Shown one piece after another: positions 18,376-27,619 of a stretch of 64,000 nucleotides of DNA. The notes beneath the pieces are model-generated. The model saw only the letters and a program-made list of their open reading frames with translations, did no database searches and was not told the origin of the DNA. Origin of the DNA: Sanguibacter suaedae. Lineage in GTDB: Bacteria > Actinomycetota > Actinomycetes > Actinomycetales > Cellulomonadaceae. A program made the position numbers and the translations under genes. The DNA is taken from positions 270,776 through 334,775 of the forward strand of contig NZ_JAEINH010000004.1 in assembly GCF_016342785.1 (NCBI RefSeq), read 5' to 3'. Positions within the stretch are counted from its first letter, which is position 1. Each line of letters opens with the position of its first letter.

Positions 18376-19557
18376 GTGAACAGCAGACCGCGTCTTCTCG
18401 TCCTAGCCTCTACGTTCCCCGCTGCACAGGACGACGGTACCCCAGCGTTCGTGAAGGATCTGGCAGAGCGCGAGGCGGAACACTTCGAGGTGATGGTGCT
18501 CGTCCCCCGCGTTCCAGGCGGTGCCCGGAGTGAGCGTATCGGTAGCCTCGAAGTGCGCAGGTTCGCCTTCTTCCCACGTCGATGGGAGGACCTGGCCCAC
18601 GGGGCGATCATCGAGAACCTCCGCGCGCGGCGCACTCGCTGGCTCCAGGTCGTGCCGTTCTTCGTGGCCGAGGCTATCGCTGTCCGCCGTGCGGTCCGCA
18701 CGTTCCGCCCCGATGTCATGCATGTTCATTGGATCATCCCGCAGGGAGTGGTGGCGACGTTCGCTGCTCCTCGTGTACCCGCCTTGGTGACTACCCTCGG
18801 CGGTGACCTCTACGCCTTGAACTTGACCCCGGTCCGTTGGTTGAAGTCGCTCGTCGTACGCCGCGCTCGGCGAACGACCGTGATGAATGAGGACATGGCG
18901 GAACGGGTTCGATCGCTCGGGGCCCCGCGGGAGTCGGTGTCGGTAGTGCCTATGGGGGCAGATCTGGCGGCGATAAGGTTGACGACTCGCGCCGAGCGGG
19001 AAGCGGGTGAACAGTTGAAGCTGCTCTTCGTGGGGCGGCTCGTTGAGAAGAAGGGGCTGTCGGTCCTCCTCGGGGCGTTAAAGATCCTTCAGTTGACTAC
19101 GGTGTCGCTAAGCGTCGTTGGCGACGGTCCGTTGCGAGCAGCGATCGAAGAGGAAGCGAGAGGATTGCCGGTCACGTTCCTGGGACAGCTGGGACGCGCT
19201 GAGCTGTCACGAGAGTACGCGACGCACGACGTCGTCGTAGCCCCGTCCGTGCTTGCCTCGTCGGGTGACCAGGACGGCTTGCCCGTCGCGCTGCTGGAGG
19301 CGATGGGTGCTGGTTGCGCGGTCGTTGCCTCGGACCTGCCGGGGCTCAATGAAGCGGTGGTCGACGGTGTATCGGGCATGCTCGTTACTCCCGGCTCGGC
19401 CGACTCGCTTGCTGATGCGCTCAGGGACCTTGCGCAATCACCTTCTCTGGTCGACGACTTGGGAAGGGCTGCTTCTGTGCGTGCGAACGACTTCTCGATC
19501 GATTCTGTGGGAAAGCGCTATGTCGAGATCTTGATGGGAATTCACTCTAGGAAGTAA
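18376..19557 (+). CDS. Family 4 glycosyltransferase
   Basis: 393 residues, GT-B fold. N-terminal LLVLASTFPAAQDDGTPAFV holds the acceptor-side loop; TTLGGDLYALN is in the middle. The C-terminal donor domain has LLFVGRLVEKKGLSVLL, VVGDGPLRAAIE and SGDQDGLPVALLEAMGAGC with the two conserved Glu/Asp-type positions. It resembles capsule and exopolysaccharide transferases of the WcaL/EpsD group. GTG at 18376 has no Shine-Dalgarno and lies six bases from a TACTCT hexamer. Base use in its second half is more AT-rich than usual here. Its end overlaps the convergent repeat protein by 11 bases. Confidence 0.85.
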   Translation: MNSRPRLLVLASTFPAAQDDGTPAFVKDLAEREAEHFEVMVLVPRVPGGARSERIGSLEVRRFAFFPRRWEDLAHGAIIENLRARRTRWLQVVPFFVAEAIAVRRAVRTFRPDVMHVHWIIPQGVVATFAAPRVPALVTTLGGDLYALNLTPVRWLKSLVVRRARRTTVMNEDMAERVRSLGAPRESVSVVPMGADLAAIRLTTRAEREAGEQLKLLFVGRLVEKKGLSVLLGALKILQLTTVSLSVVGDGPLRAAIEEEARGLPVTFLGQLGRAELSREYATHDVVVAPSVLASSGDQDGLPVALLEAMGAGCAVVASDLPGLNEAVVDGVSGMLVTPGSADSLADALRDLAQSPSLVDDLGRAASVRANDFSIDSVGKRYVEILMGIHSRK

Positions 19558-22285
19558 CCAGAATGGCATTGCAGGAGATTGCCGGATTCGGGCCTGAGGG
19601 GTAGTTGACTGCATACGCGCAGACAGTGTACGGACCTGGCGGTAGGGTCAACTTCCCGGAGAAACCGTGCAAAGCCCCATTCTGATACACGCGGTCTAGA
19701 TCGTCGCGACGTTGATCCGCTGTGAAGGGGGTGCCGAACCTGGTGCCCGCGGCGTCAGTGGCATAGACATGCACGCGGAGCGATCCGCTGCTGTCTGCGT
19801 CCATGGCCCATCCACCCACGGTTGCACCACCTGCCGTCGCAGTGACCGAGTCGAGGATGCCGATGGGGGCGGAGTTCGGTACCTCTACCTTGCGGCAACC
19901 CAGCGGGGTAGCCGGAGCCTGAGGGTCGATCGCTCGGACACAGACCTCATAGGCTCCTGGGATTGTCTCGATGCTTGTGGTGAAGCCGACCGCCGAGCTC
20001 GGGACACCGGGCAACGGAGCATGGGCCTTGTCGGCTGTGACGGTTGCAGCGAGGTCCCCGTTCACGAGGACCTCGACCGTTGTCGCGTCCAGGAGGTCTG
20101 CGTCCCACGCCCACCCTGCAACGTCGATTCGCGAGCGACTGGGCGCACTGGAGGACGACAGCGTCGCCGCCGTGGAAGTAGCCGACTCCAGAGCTCCCAC
20201 CGCCGGGCTGTCGAGGACCGTGACCGAACGGCACCCGATGGACGTGGGGTTACCGGACGAACTGTCCAGCGCGGTGACGCAGACAGTGTGCTGACCGTTG
20301 CGTGAAGGGATGTCCAGTGCGAAACCATGGTCGGGCCCGAGCCCTACTGATCGTGCGACGTCCGGTCTAGGGACCGAGGCAACCAAGGTTCGGATCGGAA
20401 CGCCGTCGAGCGCGACGCGGACTGAGATTGGATTCTGCGTGTCTGGGTCGGCTGCCCAACCACTCATGGTGATGATGCCGGCCTTTGTCGACGTCGTTGA
20501 GTCGACGTTCCCGATAGGCGGCTTATTGCTCACGACGACGTTCTTGCACCCGATGGATGCGCTGGGACCACCAGAGGTGTCGATCGCGTACGCGCACACC
20601 CGATGAGTTCCGGTCGTGGCCGAAACTGATGCACTGAATCCATGATGATCTCCGATCTTGAGAGCGCGTCCTACGTCCGGCCGGTGAGTGTCGGCTGTGA
20701 CGGCCATCCGAGGCGCCCCGTCGACGTACATGTGCACCCGCACCGGACCTGCCGCGTCGGGGTCGAAAGCCCATCCCGAGATCGTGACGTTGCCCCCTGC
20801 ACCACTGGCTGTATCGATCAGTCCCCGGGGCGGCGCGTTCTTCGTCGTGATCCCTTTGCACCCGAGGAGCGAGTTCGCTCCGCCGGTGGCGTCGATCCCG
20901 TAGACGCACGCTCGGTGGTGCCCCGCAGGGACGGGGATCGAGGTATCGAATCCGTGGTGATCGCCACGTCCCTCTGCTCGGCCGACATCAGGCCTGGACT
21001 TGTCGGCGGCGATCGAGGCGCGTGGTGCTCCGTCGACGTAGACATGGACTCGGATCGAGTCCTGGGTGTCGGGGTCGAAGGCCCAGCCTAGGACACGGAG
21101 GGCTCCGGGCTCGGCGGCCACGGCATCAAAAGATCCCCGGGGGAGAAGATTCTGGGCAGTGACGCTCTTGCACCCGATCTGTGGGTTGTTCCCACCTGAC
21201 GCCGCGATGGCGAAGATGCAGACAGCGTGTGTCCCGGCGCCGACCTCGACCTCGACGTCGAATCCGTGCGCGGCTCCATTGCGGTAGGCCGCCTCGACGT
21301 CGGGCCGTGACGACGAAGCGAGAGTTGAGAGCTTCGCCTTGCCATTTACATAGACATGGATGCGGATGGGTTCGGAAGTGTTGGGGTCCATCGCCCACCC
21401 CTGAAGACGCACCGCGCTAGTCCCGGCCCTGTTGGTGGCTGTGTCGAACACTCCGAAGGGGGCGGCCTTATTCGCTGGGCTCCCGAACCATGCCTTGAAG
21501 TACAAGTGGAAGTTCCGGTTGCCGTAGGAGGAGCACGAGTCGCCGGCACCGTAGCCGGCAGCGAGAGCCGCGGAGTTCGGGCGGTACGGCGTGTAGTTGT
21601 AGAGGCTCGCGGTCGCCTGGTTCTGGATGTACACGGACGACGACCCGCAGGCGCGGTTGGGGTGGAAGAGGATCGTGTTGGTGCGGCCGGCCCGGTACGA
21701 GTAGCTCGTGGGGTTCGCCGCGTACCGCTTGAGCTGCTTCGCCGCGGAGTAGACCTGGTTGGCGAACCCGGCGTACTCAGGGTTGCACCAACCGCCCACG
21801 TTGTCGGGGCACCCGAACCCGAGCGCTCGTGAGTACGTGTAGGCCGACTTGCCGGCGCTCGCGGTGATCAGCCCCTGCTCCTTCTGGAGGGTCACGAGGA
21901 GCACCTGCGGGTTGATGCCGCAGGCGACGGACACCTTCGCGATGATCGTCGCTGCCGACTCGTTGCTCGTCCCGGCGTAGGGCGCGCGGCACAGGGCGTC
22001 TGCGGCGCGGCTCGGTGTCGACTCGCGGTAGCTGCGGATGCACGTGTTGCCCGCGGTGGGCACGCAGTTGGTGCCGCGGACGTTGAGGAACCTCTGGATG
22101 TCCGAGGCCGACATCGAGCGGGCGTCGTACATGGCGGCGTCGCTGATGATGTTGCCCGGATCGAAGTCGGTCACCGGTGCGGCCGACGCCGGTGGTGTCA
22201 CGGTGAACGTCAGCCCGACGAGGAGGCCGGAGAGGAGGGCGAGGACGACGGACAGGGCGATCGGGCGCGGTGTACGCGTCTTCAC
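19547..22285 (-). CDS. Large secreted protein: lysozyme-like N-terminal domain plus six GW-DPDT repeat modules
   Basis: 912 residues. A signal peptide (charged start, hydrophobic 10-30, cut near ASA-AP 36). Residues 40-268 form a domain seen in many uncharacterised actinobacterial exported proteins: FDPGNIISDA, SDIQRFLN, several cysteine pairs, and GINPQVLLVTLQKEQGLIT. The last piece looks like the catalytic helix of lytic transglycosylases with Glu about 136, so a glycan-cleaving role is possible but unproved. Residues 276-912 are six modules of 101-110 residues with GWA-x-DPDT, VHVYVDG, HGF and a C...GC pair. The same modules end the amidase at 23017. The GTG start overlaps the stop of the preceding gene (GTGA). 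Confidence 0.78.
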   Translation of the reverse strand: MKTRTPRPIALSVVLALLSGLLVGLTFTVTPPASAAPVTDFDPGNIISDAAMYDARSMSASDIQRFLNVRGTNCVPTAGNTCIRSYRESTPSRAADALCRAPYAGTSNESAATIIAKVSVACGINPQVLLVTLQKEQGLITASAGKSAYTYSRALGFGCPDNVGGWCNPEYAGFANQVYSAAKQLKRYAANPTSYSYRAGRTNTILFHPNRACGSSSVYIQNQATASLYNYTPYRPNSAALAAGYGAGDSCSSYGNRNFHLYFKAWFGSPANKAAPFGVFDTATNRAGTSAVRLQGWAMDPNTSEPIRIHVYVNGKAKLSTLASSSRPDVEAAYRNGAAHGFDVEVEVGAGTHAVCIFAIAASGGNNPQIGCKSVTAQNLLPRGSFDAVAAEPGALRVLGWAFDPDTQDSIRVHVYVDGAPRASIAADKSRPDVGRAEGRGDHHGFDTSIPVPAGHHRACVYGIDATGGANSLLGCKGITTKNAPPRGLIDTASGAGGNVTISGWAFDPDAAGPVRVHMYVDGAPRMAVTADTHRPDVGRALKIGDHHGFSASVSATTGTHRVCAYAIDTSGGPSASIGCKNVVVSNKPPIGNVDSTTSTKAGIITMSGWAADPDTQNPISVRVALDGVPIRTLVASVPRPDVARSVGLGPDHGFALDIPSRNGQHTVCVTALDSSSGNPTSIGCRSVTVLDSPAVGALESATSTAATLSSSSAPSRSRIDVAGWAWDADLLDATTVEVLVNGDLAATVTADKAHAPLPGVPSSAVGFTTSIETIPGAYEVCVRAIDPQAPATPLGCRKVEVPNSAPIGILDSVTATAGGATVGGWAMDADSSGSLRVHVYATDAAGTRFGTPFTADQRRDDLDRVYQNGALHGFSGKLTLPPGPYTVCAYAVNYPSGPNPAISCNAILVTS
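19550..21460 (-). repeat. Six tandem protein modules of about 100-110 residues
   Basis: Module limits by residue: 276-379, 382-483, 486-586, 589-690, 694-803 and 806-912. Shared marks are an I/V-D or F-D opening, GWA-x-DPDT, V-H-V-Y-V-D-G, A-D-x-x-R-P-D-V, HGF, and VC-x-A-I-D-x-x-GG ending in GC. Modules 5 and 6 are the most diverged. DNA identity between copies is low, so the repeats are old. Confidence 0.85.
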
Positions 22286-22860
22286 GGGACAACCACCTCA
22301 GCTGGTGCGGACGAGCCGGAGGACGACGCCGACTCGTAGGTGACGACAGCCGTCCAGGTACCACTCGACAGCGCCGAGCCAGGGATGAGGATTCCACCGC
22401 AGCTCATCGTCGACGCGTCGAGGAGCGCGGGGATCGTCGCCGTCCTCGTCGTGCTGCCGGACGTCAGCTTGAGGGTGCACGAGCCCGACTCGTCGATCGT
22501 GGTGACATAGGCGCTGGCCTCGATCGCCGCGGCCTCGGGAACCCAGTCCGCGAACGTGATGACGACGTCCACCGTCGTCCCCGGCGGTGGCGACGTCGGT
22601 TCGCTCGTCGGTTCCTCCGCCGGTTCGGTGTACGCCTCCGTCGGTTCCTCGGTGGGCTCCGGGTCAGCCGTCGACGCGGGCGGCGTCGACGGGTCGGTCT
22701 CCGTCGGCGCGGCGGACGTGGGCGACGCGCTCTGCGCGGGCGTCGCTGTCGGCTCGTCGGAGAACGGGCCCCATCCGGTGAGGGCCGCGGCCCCGAGGGC
22801 AGCGGCGAGGACCAGCACGACGGCGGTGACGGTGATGACGAGAGGCTTGTGGGAACGCAT
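22282..22860 (-). CDS. Membrane-anchored protein with Pro/Thr/Glu-rich stalk and small extracellular domain
   Basis: 192 residues. One N-terminal helix (residues 6-28, VITVTAVVLVLAAALGAAAL) is followed by a stalk of about 65 residues made of P, T, E and S, then a beta-rich domain of about 95 residues with one cysteine pair (SCTLKL and MSCGGIL). It looks like an extracellular Ig-like or adhesin-type fold on a wall-spanning stalk, but I recognise no family. ATG at 22860 follows AGAGGA closely. Its stop overlaps the start of the repeat protein, so both are probably made together at the cell surface. Confidence 0.75.
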   Translation of the reverse strand: MRSHKPLVITVTAVVLVLAAALGAAALTGWGPFSDEPTATPAQSASPTSAAPTETDPSTPPASTADPEPTEEPTEAYTEPAEEPTSEPTSPPPGTTVDVVITFADWVPEAAAIEASAYVTTIDESGSCTLKLTSGSTTRTATIPALLDASTMSCGGILIPGSALSSGTWTAVVTYESASSSGSSAPAEVVVP

Positions 22861-23004
22861 GATCCTCTGAACTGTGACGGGTCGACGGTGTTTCCCGGAA
22901 CGTACCAACCGGGTGGGAAGGCGCTCCGGAGGCGCGGCGGACCGGGCGTGTTTATCGCCCGGGCGAATCGGCGCGTCCGCCGTCCGTGACGGCCGACACG
23001 TGCT

Positions 23005-23010
23005 TAGCCT
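23005..23010 (+). promoter_or_regulatory. -10 hexamer of a probable leaderless promoter (amidase)
   Basis: TAGCCT ends six bases before the ATG at 23017 and no Shine-Dalgarno is present, so the amidase mRNA probably begins at its start codon. Confidence 0.5.
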
Positions 23011-23016
23011 GGGCGC

Positions 23017-25866
23017 ATGCAGGGGAAAAGGAAGCGCGCTCTCGCCGGTTGTGTCACGACGTCGTTGGTCTTGTCCGGATTTCTCGTCGGGTTGCCGGTG
23101 GCTGCGGCGGCGGACGGTACCCGGTCCGTCGCCGCCCAGCCGGCCGTGACGACGGACGCCCGGACGGCGACCACGCCCACCGACGTCGAGGAGCTCGAGG
23201 TCGACGGTGTCGACCCGGTCGCCAAGGCCGAGCTGGAGCAGGCCGACGCGGCGGTCGGAGACGTCACGGCAGCGGCGGAACCGGACCTCGACCCCGGCCT
23301 CGAGGTCCAGGACCCGCTGGGGGTCCTCCCCGACGGCACGACCCCGGCGGCACTCACCGAGCAGCTCACCGTCGACCCCTTCAGCGTGATGGGCGTCACC
23401 TGGGACCTCGATCCTGGCCTGCAGGACGTCGTCGTCCAGTTCCGCACGTTCCGTGAGGGGGCGTGGACCGACTGGGGATGGGCCGCACCCGCCGAACTCT
23501 CGGTCGAGGACGAGTCCGGCCAGGAACCGCCCACACGAGGAGCGACCGACGCGATCTTCGTGCCCGACTCCACCGGTGTGCAGGTCATGGTGTCGTCGTC
23601 CACAGGGACCATTGAGAACGTGAAGATCGTCCTCATCGACCCCGGGGCAGGTCCCGAGGGTGATGGGGCGAGCACCAGCTCGGGAGCACCCACACCAGCG
23701 CCCGCTCCCGACGCTGGTGCCGACGCCGAGCCGACCGACCCGTCGCCCACCGCAAACCCCGACACCACCGCACCGACGTCGGACGCCACACCGGAACCCG
23801 GCATCGAGCCGACGGAACCGACGGCGCCGGAGACGTCGCCCACCACCGAGGCCCCTAGGGACACGGCGCCGCCCAGCGAGCCCATCGCTCCCGTGCAGCC
23901 GGTCGAGCCCGAGCAGCCCGCCGACGCCCGCACCGCGGAGATGACCGTCGAGCCCATGAGCGCAGCGCTCCCGGCCGACGCGCGCGCCCTCGCTCTAGCG
24001 ACGGCCGTCATGCCGCAGCCGCGCATCGTCACGCGAGCCCAGTGGGGCGTCGGTGCGCCCGTCTGCTCCGGTGGGTACAGCGCTGCGACGCTCGCGGCCG
24101 TGGTGCACCACACCGCGTCGTCCAACAGCTACACGGCGGCTCAGGTCCCCGGCCTGCTCCGCGGCATCTACGAGTACCACACGCGCCCAGAGGCGGCAGG
24201 TGGCCGTGGGTGGTGCGACGTGGGCTACAACTTCTTCGTCGACAAGTTCGGCACCATCTACGAGGGTCGTGCCGGAGGCATCGACCAGCCCGTGATCGGT
24301 GTCCACGTCGGCGGGTTCAACTCGCGCGTCATCGGGGTCTCCGCGATCGGGAACTACCAGGACGCACCCGTCTCGGCAGCCATGGCGGAGTCCATCAGCC
24401 AGATCATCGCCTGGAAGTTCACGCAGCACCGAATCCTCGCGAACGCGAACGTCACTCTCGTCTCCGGCGGCGGGGCCACAAAGTTCCCAGCGGGAACATC
24501 CGTGACCTTCAACACGATCTTCGCTCATCGGGACTCCCAGTCCACGGCATGCCCGGGAATCAATCTCTACAACCGGCTCGGGGACATCCGTAATCGTGTC
24601 GCGGCGCTGTCCAACCAGGTGGTGAGGGAGTCGCCCATCGGGTCCTGGGACGTTGTCCGAGGTGGTAACAGCTCCGTCCGGGTCGCGGGCTGGGCTCGAG
24701 ACCCTGACACGACCGGCGCGATACAGGTCGAGGTCTTGGTCGACGGACGAAAGGCCGCTACCTTCTCGGCGGACCAGCAGCGTGCCGATGTCGGTAGGCA
24801 CGGCTACGACGCTCAGGTTCCAGCAGCCGCAGGAAAGCGAGTCGTGTGCGTGAGGTATCTGAACCAGGGAGGCGGCTCGAACGTCCATGTTGGGTGCCGC
24901 GAGGCCATGGTTCTGGCGTCGAACCCGGTCGGAGTGATCGACACCGTCTCGTCGACGTCGTCGACGATCTCGTTCTCGGGGTGGGCGCGAGACCCGGACA
25001 GCACGTCCCCGATCAGGGTCCACGCGTACCTCGATGGGCGTCCTATGCTCGCGATCTCCGCAGATCAGCCCCGTGCGGATGTGCAGAAGTCGGCACCGAA
25101 CGAGGCGGGCCCCCGACATGGATTCTCCGGCAGCATGCCGGCCCGCGCAGGGAAGCACACGGTGTGCCTGTACGGAATCAACGTGGGTCCCGGGTCGAAC
25201 ACGGTGCTCGGCTGTCGTGACGTCGTCGTGCAGAACAAGGTGCCCATCGGTGTGATCGACCGTGCCGAACCAGTCGGTACAGACGGTATCCGGGTGTCAG
25301 GGTGGATGCTTGACCCAGACACGGATGCGTCGATCTCAGCACACTTCTTTGTGGACGGTCGTCTGGTGCGGGGCGTGCTTGCGTCCGAGGACCGGCCGGA
25401 CGTCGGGCGTATCCACGGACGAGGATCCGCCCATGGATTCGACGTGGTCATCCCGGCCACTGCCGGTAAGCACGAGGTGTGCGTCTTCGCCATCGACTCG
25501 AACGGAGGCGGGAATCCACGCATCGGCTGTCGGACGGTCACCGTGACCAATGCGGTGCCGATCGGCGTGATCGACGCCGTCTCGGCGTCGCTGTCACGGG
25601 AGGTTCGGATCCACGGCTGGGCCCTCGACCCCGACACGTCCGATCCGGTGCGAGTGCACGTCTACGTCGACGGCATTCCGACACAGGGCCTGACGGCCGA
25701 CCGGATGAGGTCGGACATCGGACGGATCTACGGTCTCGGGCCGATGCGCGGATTCGACACGTCGATCCGTGTCGACTCGGGGCGACGTGTGGTCTGTGCC
25801 TATGCGATCGACGCGAGCGGCGGCCGGAACGCGCTGCTCGGATGCCGCACAGTCGTGGTCCCTTAG
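23017..25866 (+). CDS. Secreted N-acetylmuramoyl-L-alanine amidase with four GW-DPDT repeat modules
   Basis: 949 residues. A signal peptide ends near AAAA 32. Residues about 100-205 are a beta-rich domain seen before such amidases, then a Pro/Thr/Glu linker (210-320). The amidase-2/PGRP domain spans about 335-525: RIVTRAQWG, AVVHHTASS with zinc His 364 or 365, DVGYNFFVDKFGTIYEGR, and FAHRDSQSTACPG with His 504 and Cys 512. All metal ligands are kept, so it should cut the amide between MurNAc and the stem peptide. Residues 540-949 hold four modules like those of the divergent neighbour. Strong -10 TAGCCT lies six bases before the ATG; no Shine-Dalgarno is seen. Confidence 0.88.
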   Translation: MQGKRKRALAGCVTTSLVLSGFLVGLPVAAAADGTRSVAAQPAVTTDARTATTPTDVEELEVDGVDPVAKAELEQADAAVGDVTAAAEPDLDPGLEVQDPLGVLPDGTTPAALTEQLTVDPFSVMGVTWDLDPGLQDVVVQFRTFREGAWTDWGWAAPAELSVEDESGQEPPTRGATDAIFVPDSTGVQVMVSSSTGTIENVKIVLIDPGAGPEGDGASTSSGAPTPAPAPDAGADAEPTDPSPTANPDTTAPTSDATPEPGIEPTEPTAPETSPTTEAPRDTAPPSEPIAPVQPVEPEQPADARTAEMTVEPMSAALPADARALALATAVMPQPRIVTRAQWGVGAPVCSGGYSAATLAAVVHHTASSNSYTAAQVPGLLRGIYEYHTRPEAAGGRGWCDVGYNFFVDKFGTIYEGRAGGIDQPVIGVHVGGFNSRVIGVSAIGNYQDAPVSAAMAESISQIIAWKFTQHRILANANVTLVSGGGATKFPAGTSVTFNTIFAHRDSQSTACPGINLYNRLGDIRNRVAALSNQVVRESPIGSWDVVRGGNSSVRVAGWARDPDTTGAIQVEVLVDGRKAATFSADQQRADVGRHGYDAQVPAAAGKRVVCVRYLNQGGGSNVHVGCREAMVLASNPVGVIDTVSSTSSTISFSGWARDPDSTSPIRVHAYLDGRPMLAISADQPRADVQKSAPNEAGPRHGFSGSMPARAGKHTVCLYGINVGPGSNTVLGCRDVVVQNKVPIGVIDRAEPVGTDGIRVSGWMLDPDTDASISAHFFVDGRLVRGVLASEDRPDVGRIHGRGSAHGFDVVIPATAGKHEVCVFAIDSNGGGNPRIGCRTVTVTNAVPIGVIDAVSASLSREVRIHGWALDPDTSDPVRVHVYVDGIPTQGLTADRMRSDIGRIYGLGPMRGFDTSIRVDSGRRVVCAYAIDASGGRNALLGCRTVVVP
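24634..25863 (+). repeat. Four tandem GW-DPDT protein modules
   Basis: Residues 540-632, 637-740, 742-845 and 848-949 repeat the pattern P-I/V-G-V-I-D, GWA-x-DPDT, V-H-x-Y-V-D-G, HGFD, VC-x-x-AID, GC-R. They match the modules of the divergent secreted protein at 19547-22285 in length, order of motifs and the C...GC pair. The first copy is shorter and lacks part of the RPDV-HGF stretch. Confidence 0.85.
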
Positions 25867-25983
25867 CACACACCGCGGAACAGTCATTCGACCGAGATTC
25901 GGAGCCGGTCGGGGCGACGATCGGGAGCGTGTCGCCTGTGGGGCGACCCGGGTGCCGCTTTGGACGTCGGCGAGCTCTCGCGG

Positions 25984-26022
25984 GTCTCGTCAGCGGGGGC
26001 GACGGCTCATCGCTGACGAGAC
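25984..26022. terminator. Bidirectional hairpin terminator
   Basis: GTCTCGTCAGCG (25984-25995) and its exact complement (26011-26022) give a 12-bp stem with a 15-base loop, between the convergent amidase and DUF2142 genes. The rest of the 190-base gap shows no gene. Confidence 0.7.
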
Positions 26023-26056
26023 TCCACGAGTCCGTCGGGTTCGCTGGACGACGACC

Positions 26057-27619
26057 TTACGGCTGTGAGGTGGTCGTGATGCATGACCGGGTAGTAGAGG
26101 TGACGAGCAGTCCCCACGCGAGCCCGTAGAGCACCGTGAGCACGAGGGCAGGGACGGGTGTCCAGCTCAGGGGCTCGGCGAGGACCCATCCGCCGTCGAA
26201 GCCTGCCGCGTACCGGTGGAGATTCACGTAGAACGTGATGGTCTGGACCGTGACGAGGATGGTGCCCACCGTGGCGATGACGTTGAGCGTCAACCACCGC
26301 GGGAGCGCGTGGTCCTTGCCGGAGACGGCGACCGCGCTGAGGAGCAGGACACCGATGGCGACGGGCAGCACGTAGCGGCCCTGCCAGAAGAACCCGATCT
26401 TGTCGGCCTGCACCGCATGGATGACGACAGGCATGGCGAACGTCCCGGCGGCGACGATCGCCACGACGCACCGGTCGCGGGCCGTGCCGGCCGCCCACCC
26501 GAGGACCACGAGCACGCCGGCGCAGGTCACGAACAGGTAGATGACCCACTGCGGAGCGCCCACGTCCAACCAGCCGAGTGCGACGAACAGCTGCTCGACG
26601 TACGCGCTGGTCAGGCCGAGCGTCTTCATGATGTTGTCCCTGAGCGGGATCCCCACGTCGCCTGACCCGGACGGGAGCGAGTCGGCGCCGAGGATCCACA
26701 GGGTCCCGAGGGCGCACGCCAGGATGCTCGCACCGAGCGCCCACCAGGTGCGACGGTCCGTGACGAGGTCGACGGTGCGTCGGAGGGGTGCGCTGAGGAT
26801 GCACGCGACGAGGATGACGACCACGAGCATGGGGCCCAGTCCGCGAGCGTTCGCGACGAACACGGCGCCGACGACGACCCCGAGGAGACGGATCGTGCGA
26901 GCCGACGGATCGGGCGACCGGAGCAGGGCGAGGAGGGAGACCCACAGGAGGACGGCGCCGGTGACCTCGACGGACTGCGGGTTCACGGAGCCCAGGAGGT
27001 TCACGACGGTGGGGGTGACGCACAGCAGGATCGCGAGCCCCACCCAGGTGCGGAGCCGCGTCCCGGCGACGACCGCGACCGCGAAGGCCAGCAGCGCGGA
27101 CGAGAGCAGGGCCGACACGAGCCTCATCGCGTACACGGTGTGCTCGCCGTCGGGGAGGAGCACCGGCCAGCCGACCAGCGCGTAGTAGAGGGGGTTGTAG
27201 TTGATCGCCGACGTGGCGACGATCTCGGGTGCGTCGGTGTCGCCGGACAGCTCCTGCTGGCAGTCCGCGGGCTGGTTCGGTTGGAAGGCGAAGCAGTTGG
27301 GGTAGAGCGCGAGCTGCGTGTAGAGATGAGGCAGCTCCACGAGGCCGATGCCCGTCGCATCCCCGTCCTCGCTGAGGTCCTCCGCACCGCGCACCGTCGC
27401 TGCAGCCTTGACCACGTGCGCGGGTTCGTCGACGGACGCCATGAGGGGGTTCGAGAGCGCCCAGAGGCCGCTGACCGCGAAGAACGCGGCGAAGGCCCAC
27501 CAGAACGAGCGGCGCGGGGTGGCCCGGCCGGACGTCAGGAGACGCCTGGCCCAGCGGGGGGCCTCGCCCTCCACCGGCTCCGGAGCGGGGTCAGATCGGT
27601 TCTCGTCGACTGCGGTCAC
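26057..27619 (-). CDS. DUF2142 family polytopic membrane protein
   Basis: 520 residues with about twelve helices. After the first helix the exposed loop reads LMASVDEPAHVVKAAA, the conserved core of DUF2142 proteins, again with an acidic DE pair as in GT-C transferases. A long loop with three cysteines and NYNPLYYALVGWP follows. DUF2142 members sit in polysaccharide clusters and are suspected lipid-sugar transferases; no reaction is proven. GTG at 27619 overlaps the stop of the GT2 gene upstream (GTGA). Last gene of a five-gene operon reading leftward from 31170. Confidence 0.82.
   Translation of the reverse strand: MTAVDENRSDPAPEPVEGEAPRWARRLLTSGRATPRRSFWWAFAAFFAVSGLWALSNPLMASVDEPAHVVKAAATVRGAEDLSEDGDATGIGLVELPHLYTQLALYPNCFAFQPNQPADCQQELSGDTDAPEIVATSAINYNPLYYALVGWPVLLPDGEHTVYAMRLVSALLSSALLAFAVAVVAGTRLRTWVGLAILLCVTPTVVNLLGSVNPQSVEVTGAVLLWVSLLALLRSPDPSARTIRLLGVVVGAVFVANARGLGPMLVVVILVACILSAPLRRTVDLVTDRRTWWALGASILACALGTLWILGADSLPSGSGDVGIPLRDNIMKTLGLTSAYVEQLFVALGWLDVGAPQWVIYLFVTCAGVLVVLGWAAGTARDRCVVAIVAAGTFAMPVVIHAVQADKIGFFWQGRYVLPVAIGVLLLSAVAVSGKDHALPRWLTLNVIATVGTILVTVQTITFYVNLHRYAAGFDGGWVLAEPLSWTPVPALVLTVLYGLAWGLLVTSTTRSCITTTSQP

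Noticed and set aside
23004..24125. Ser/Gly-rich minus-strand frame looking like a surface protein
   Set aside because: Antisense of the signal peptide and Pro/Thr linker of the amidase, which explains the low complexity.
19550..25863. Recent gene duplication or DNA repeat by IS or phage
   Set aside because: The module copies are alike in protein but not in DNA, and no transposase or flanking repeats exist.
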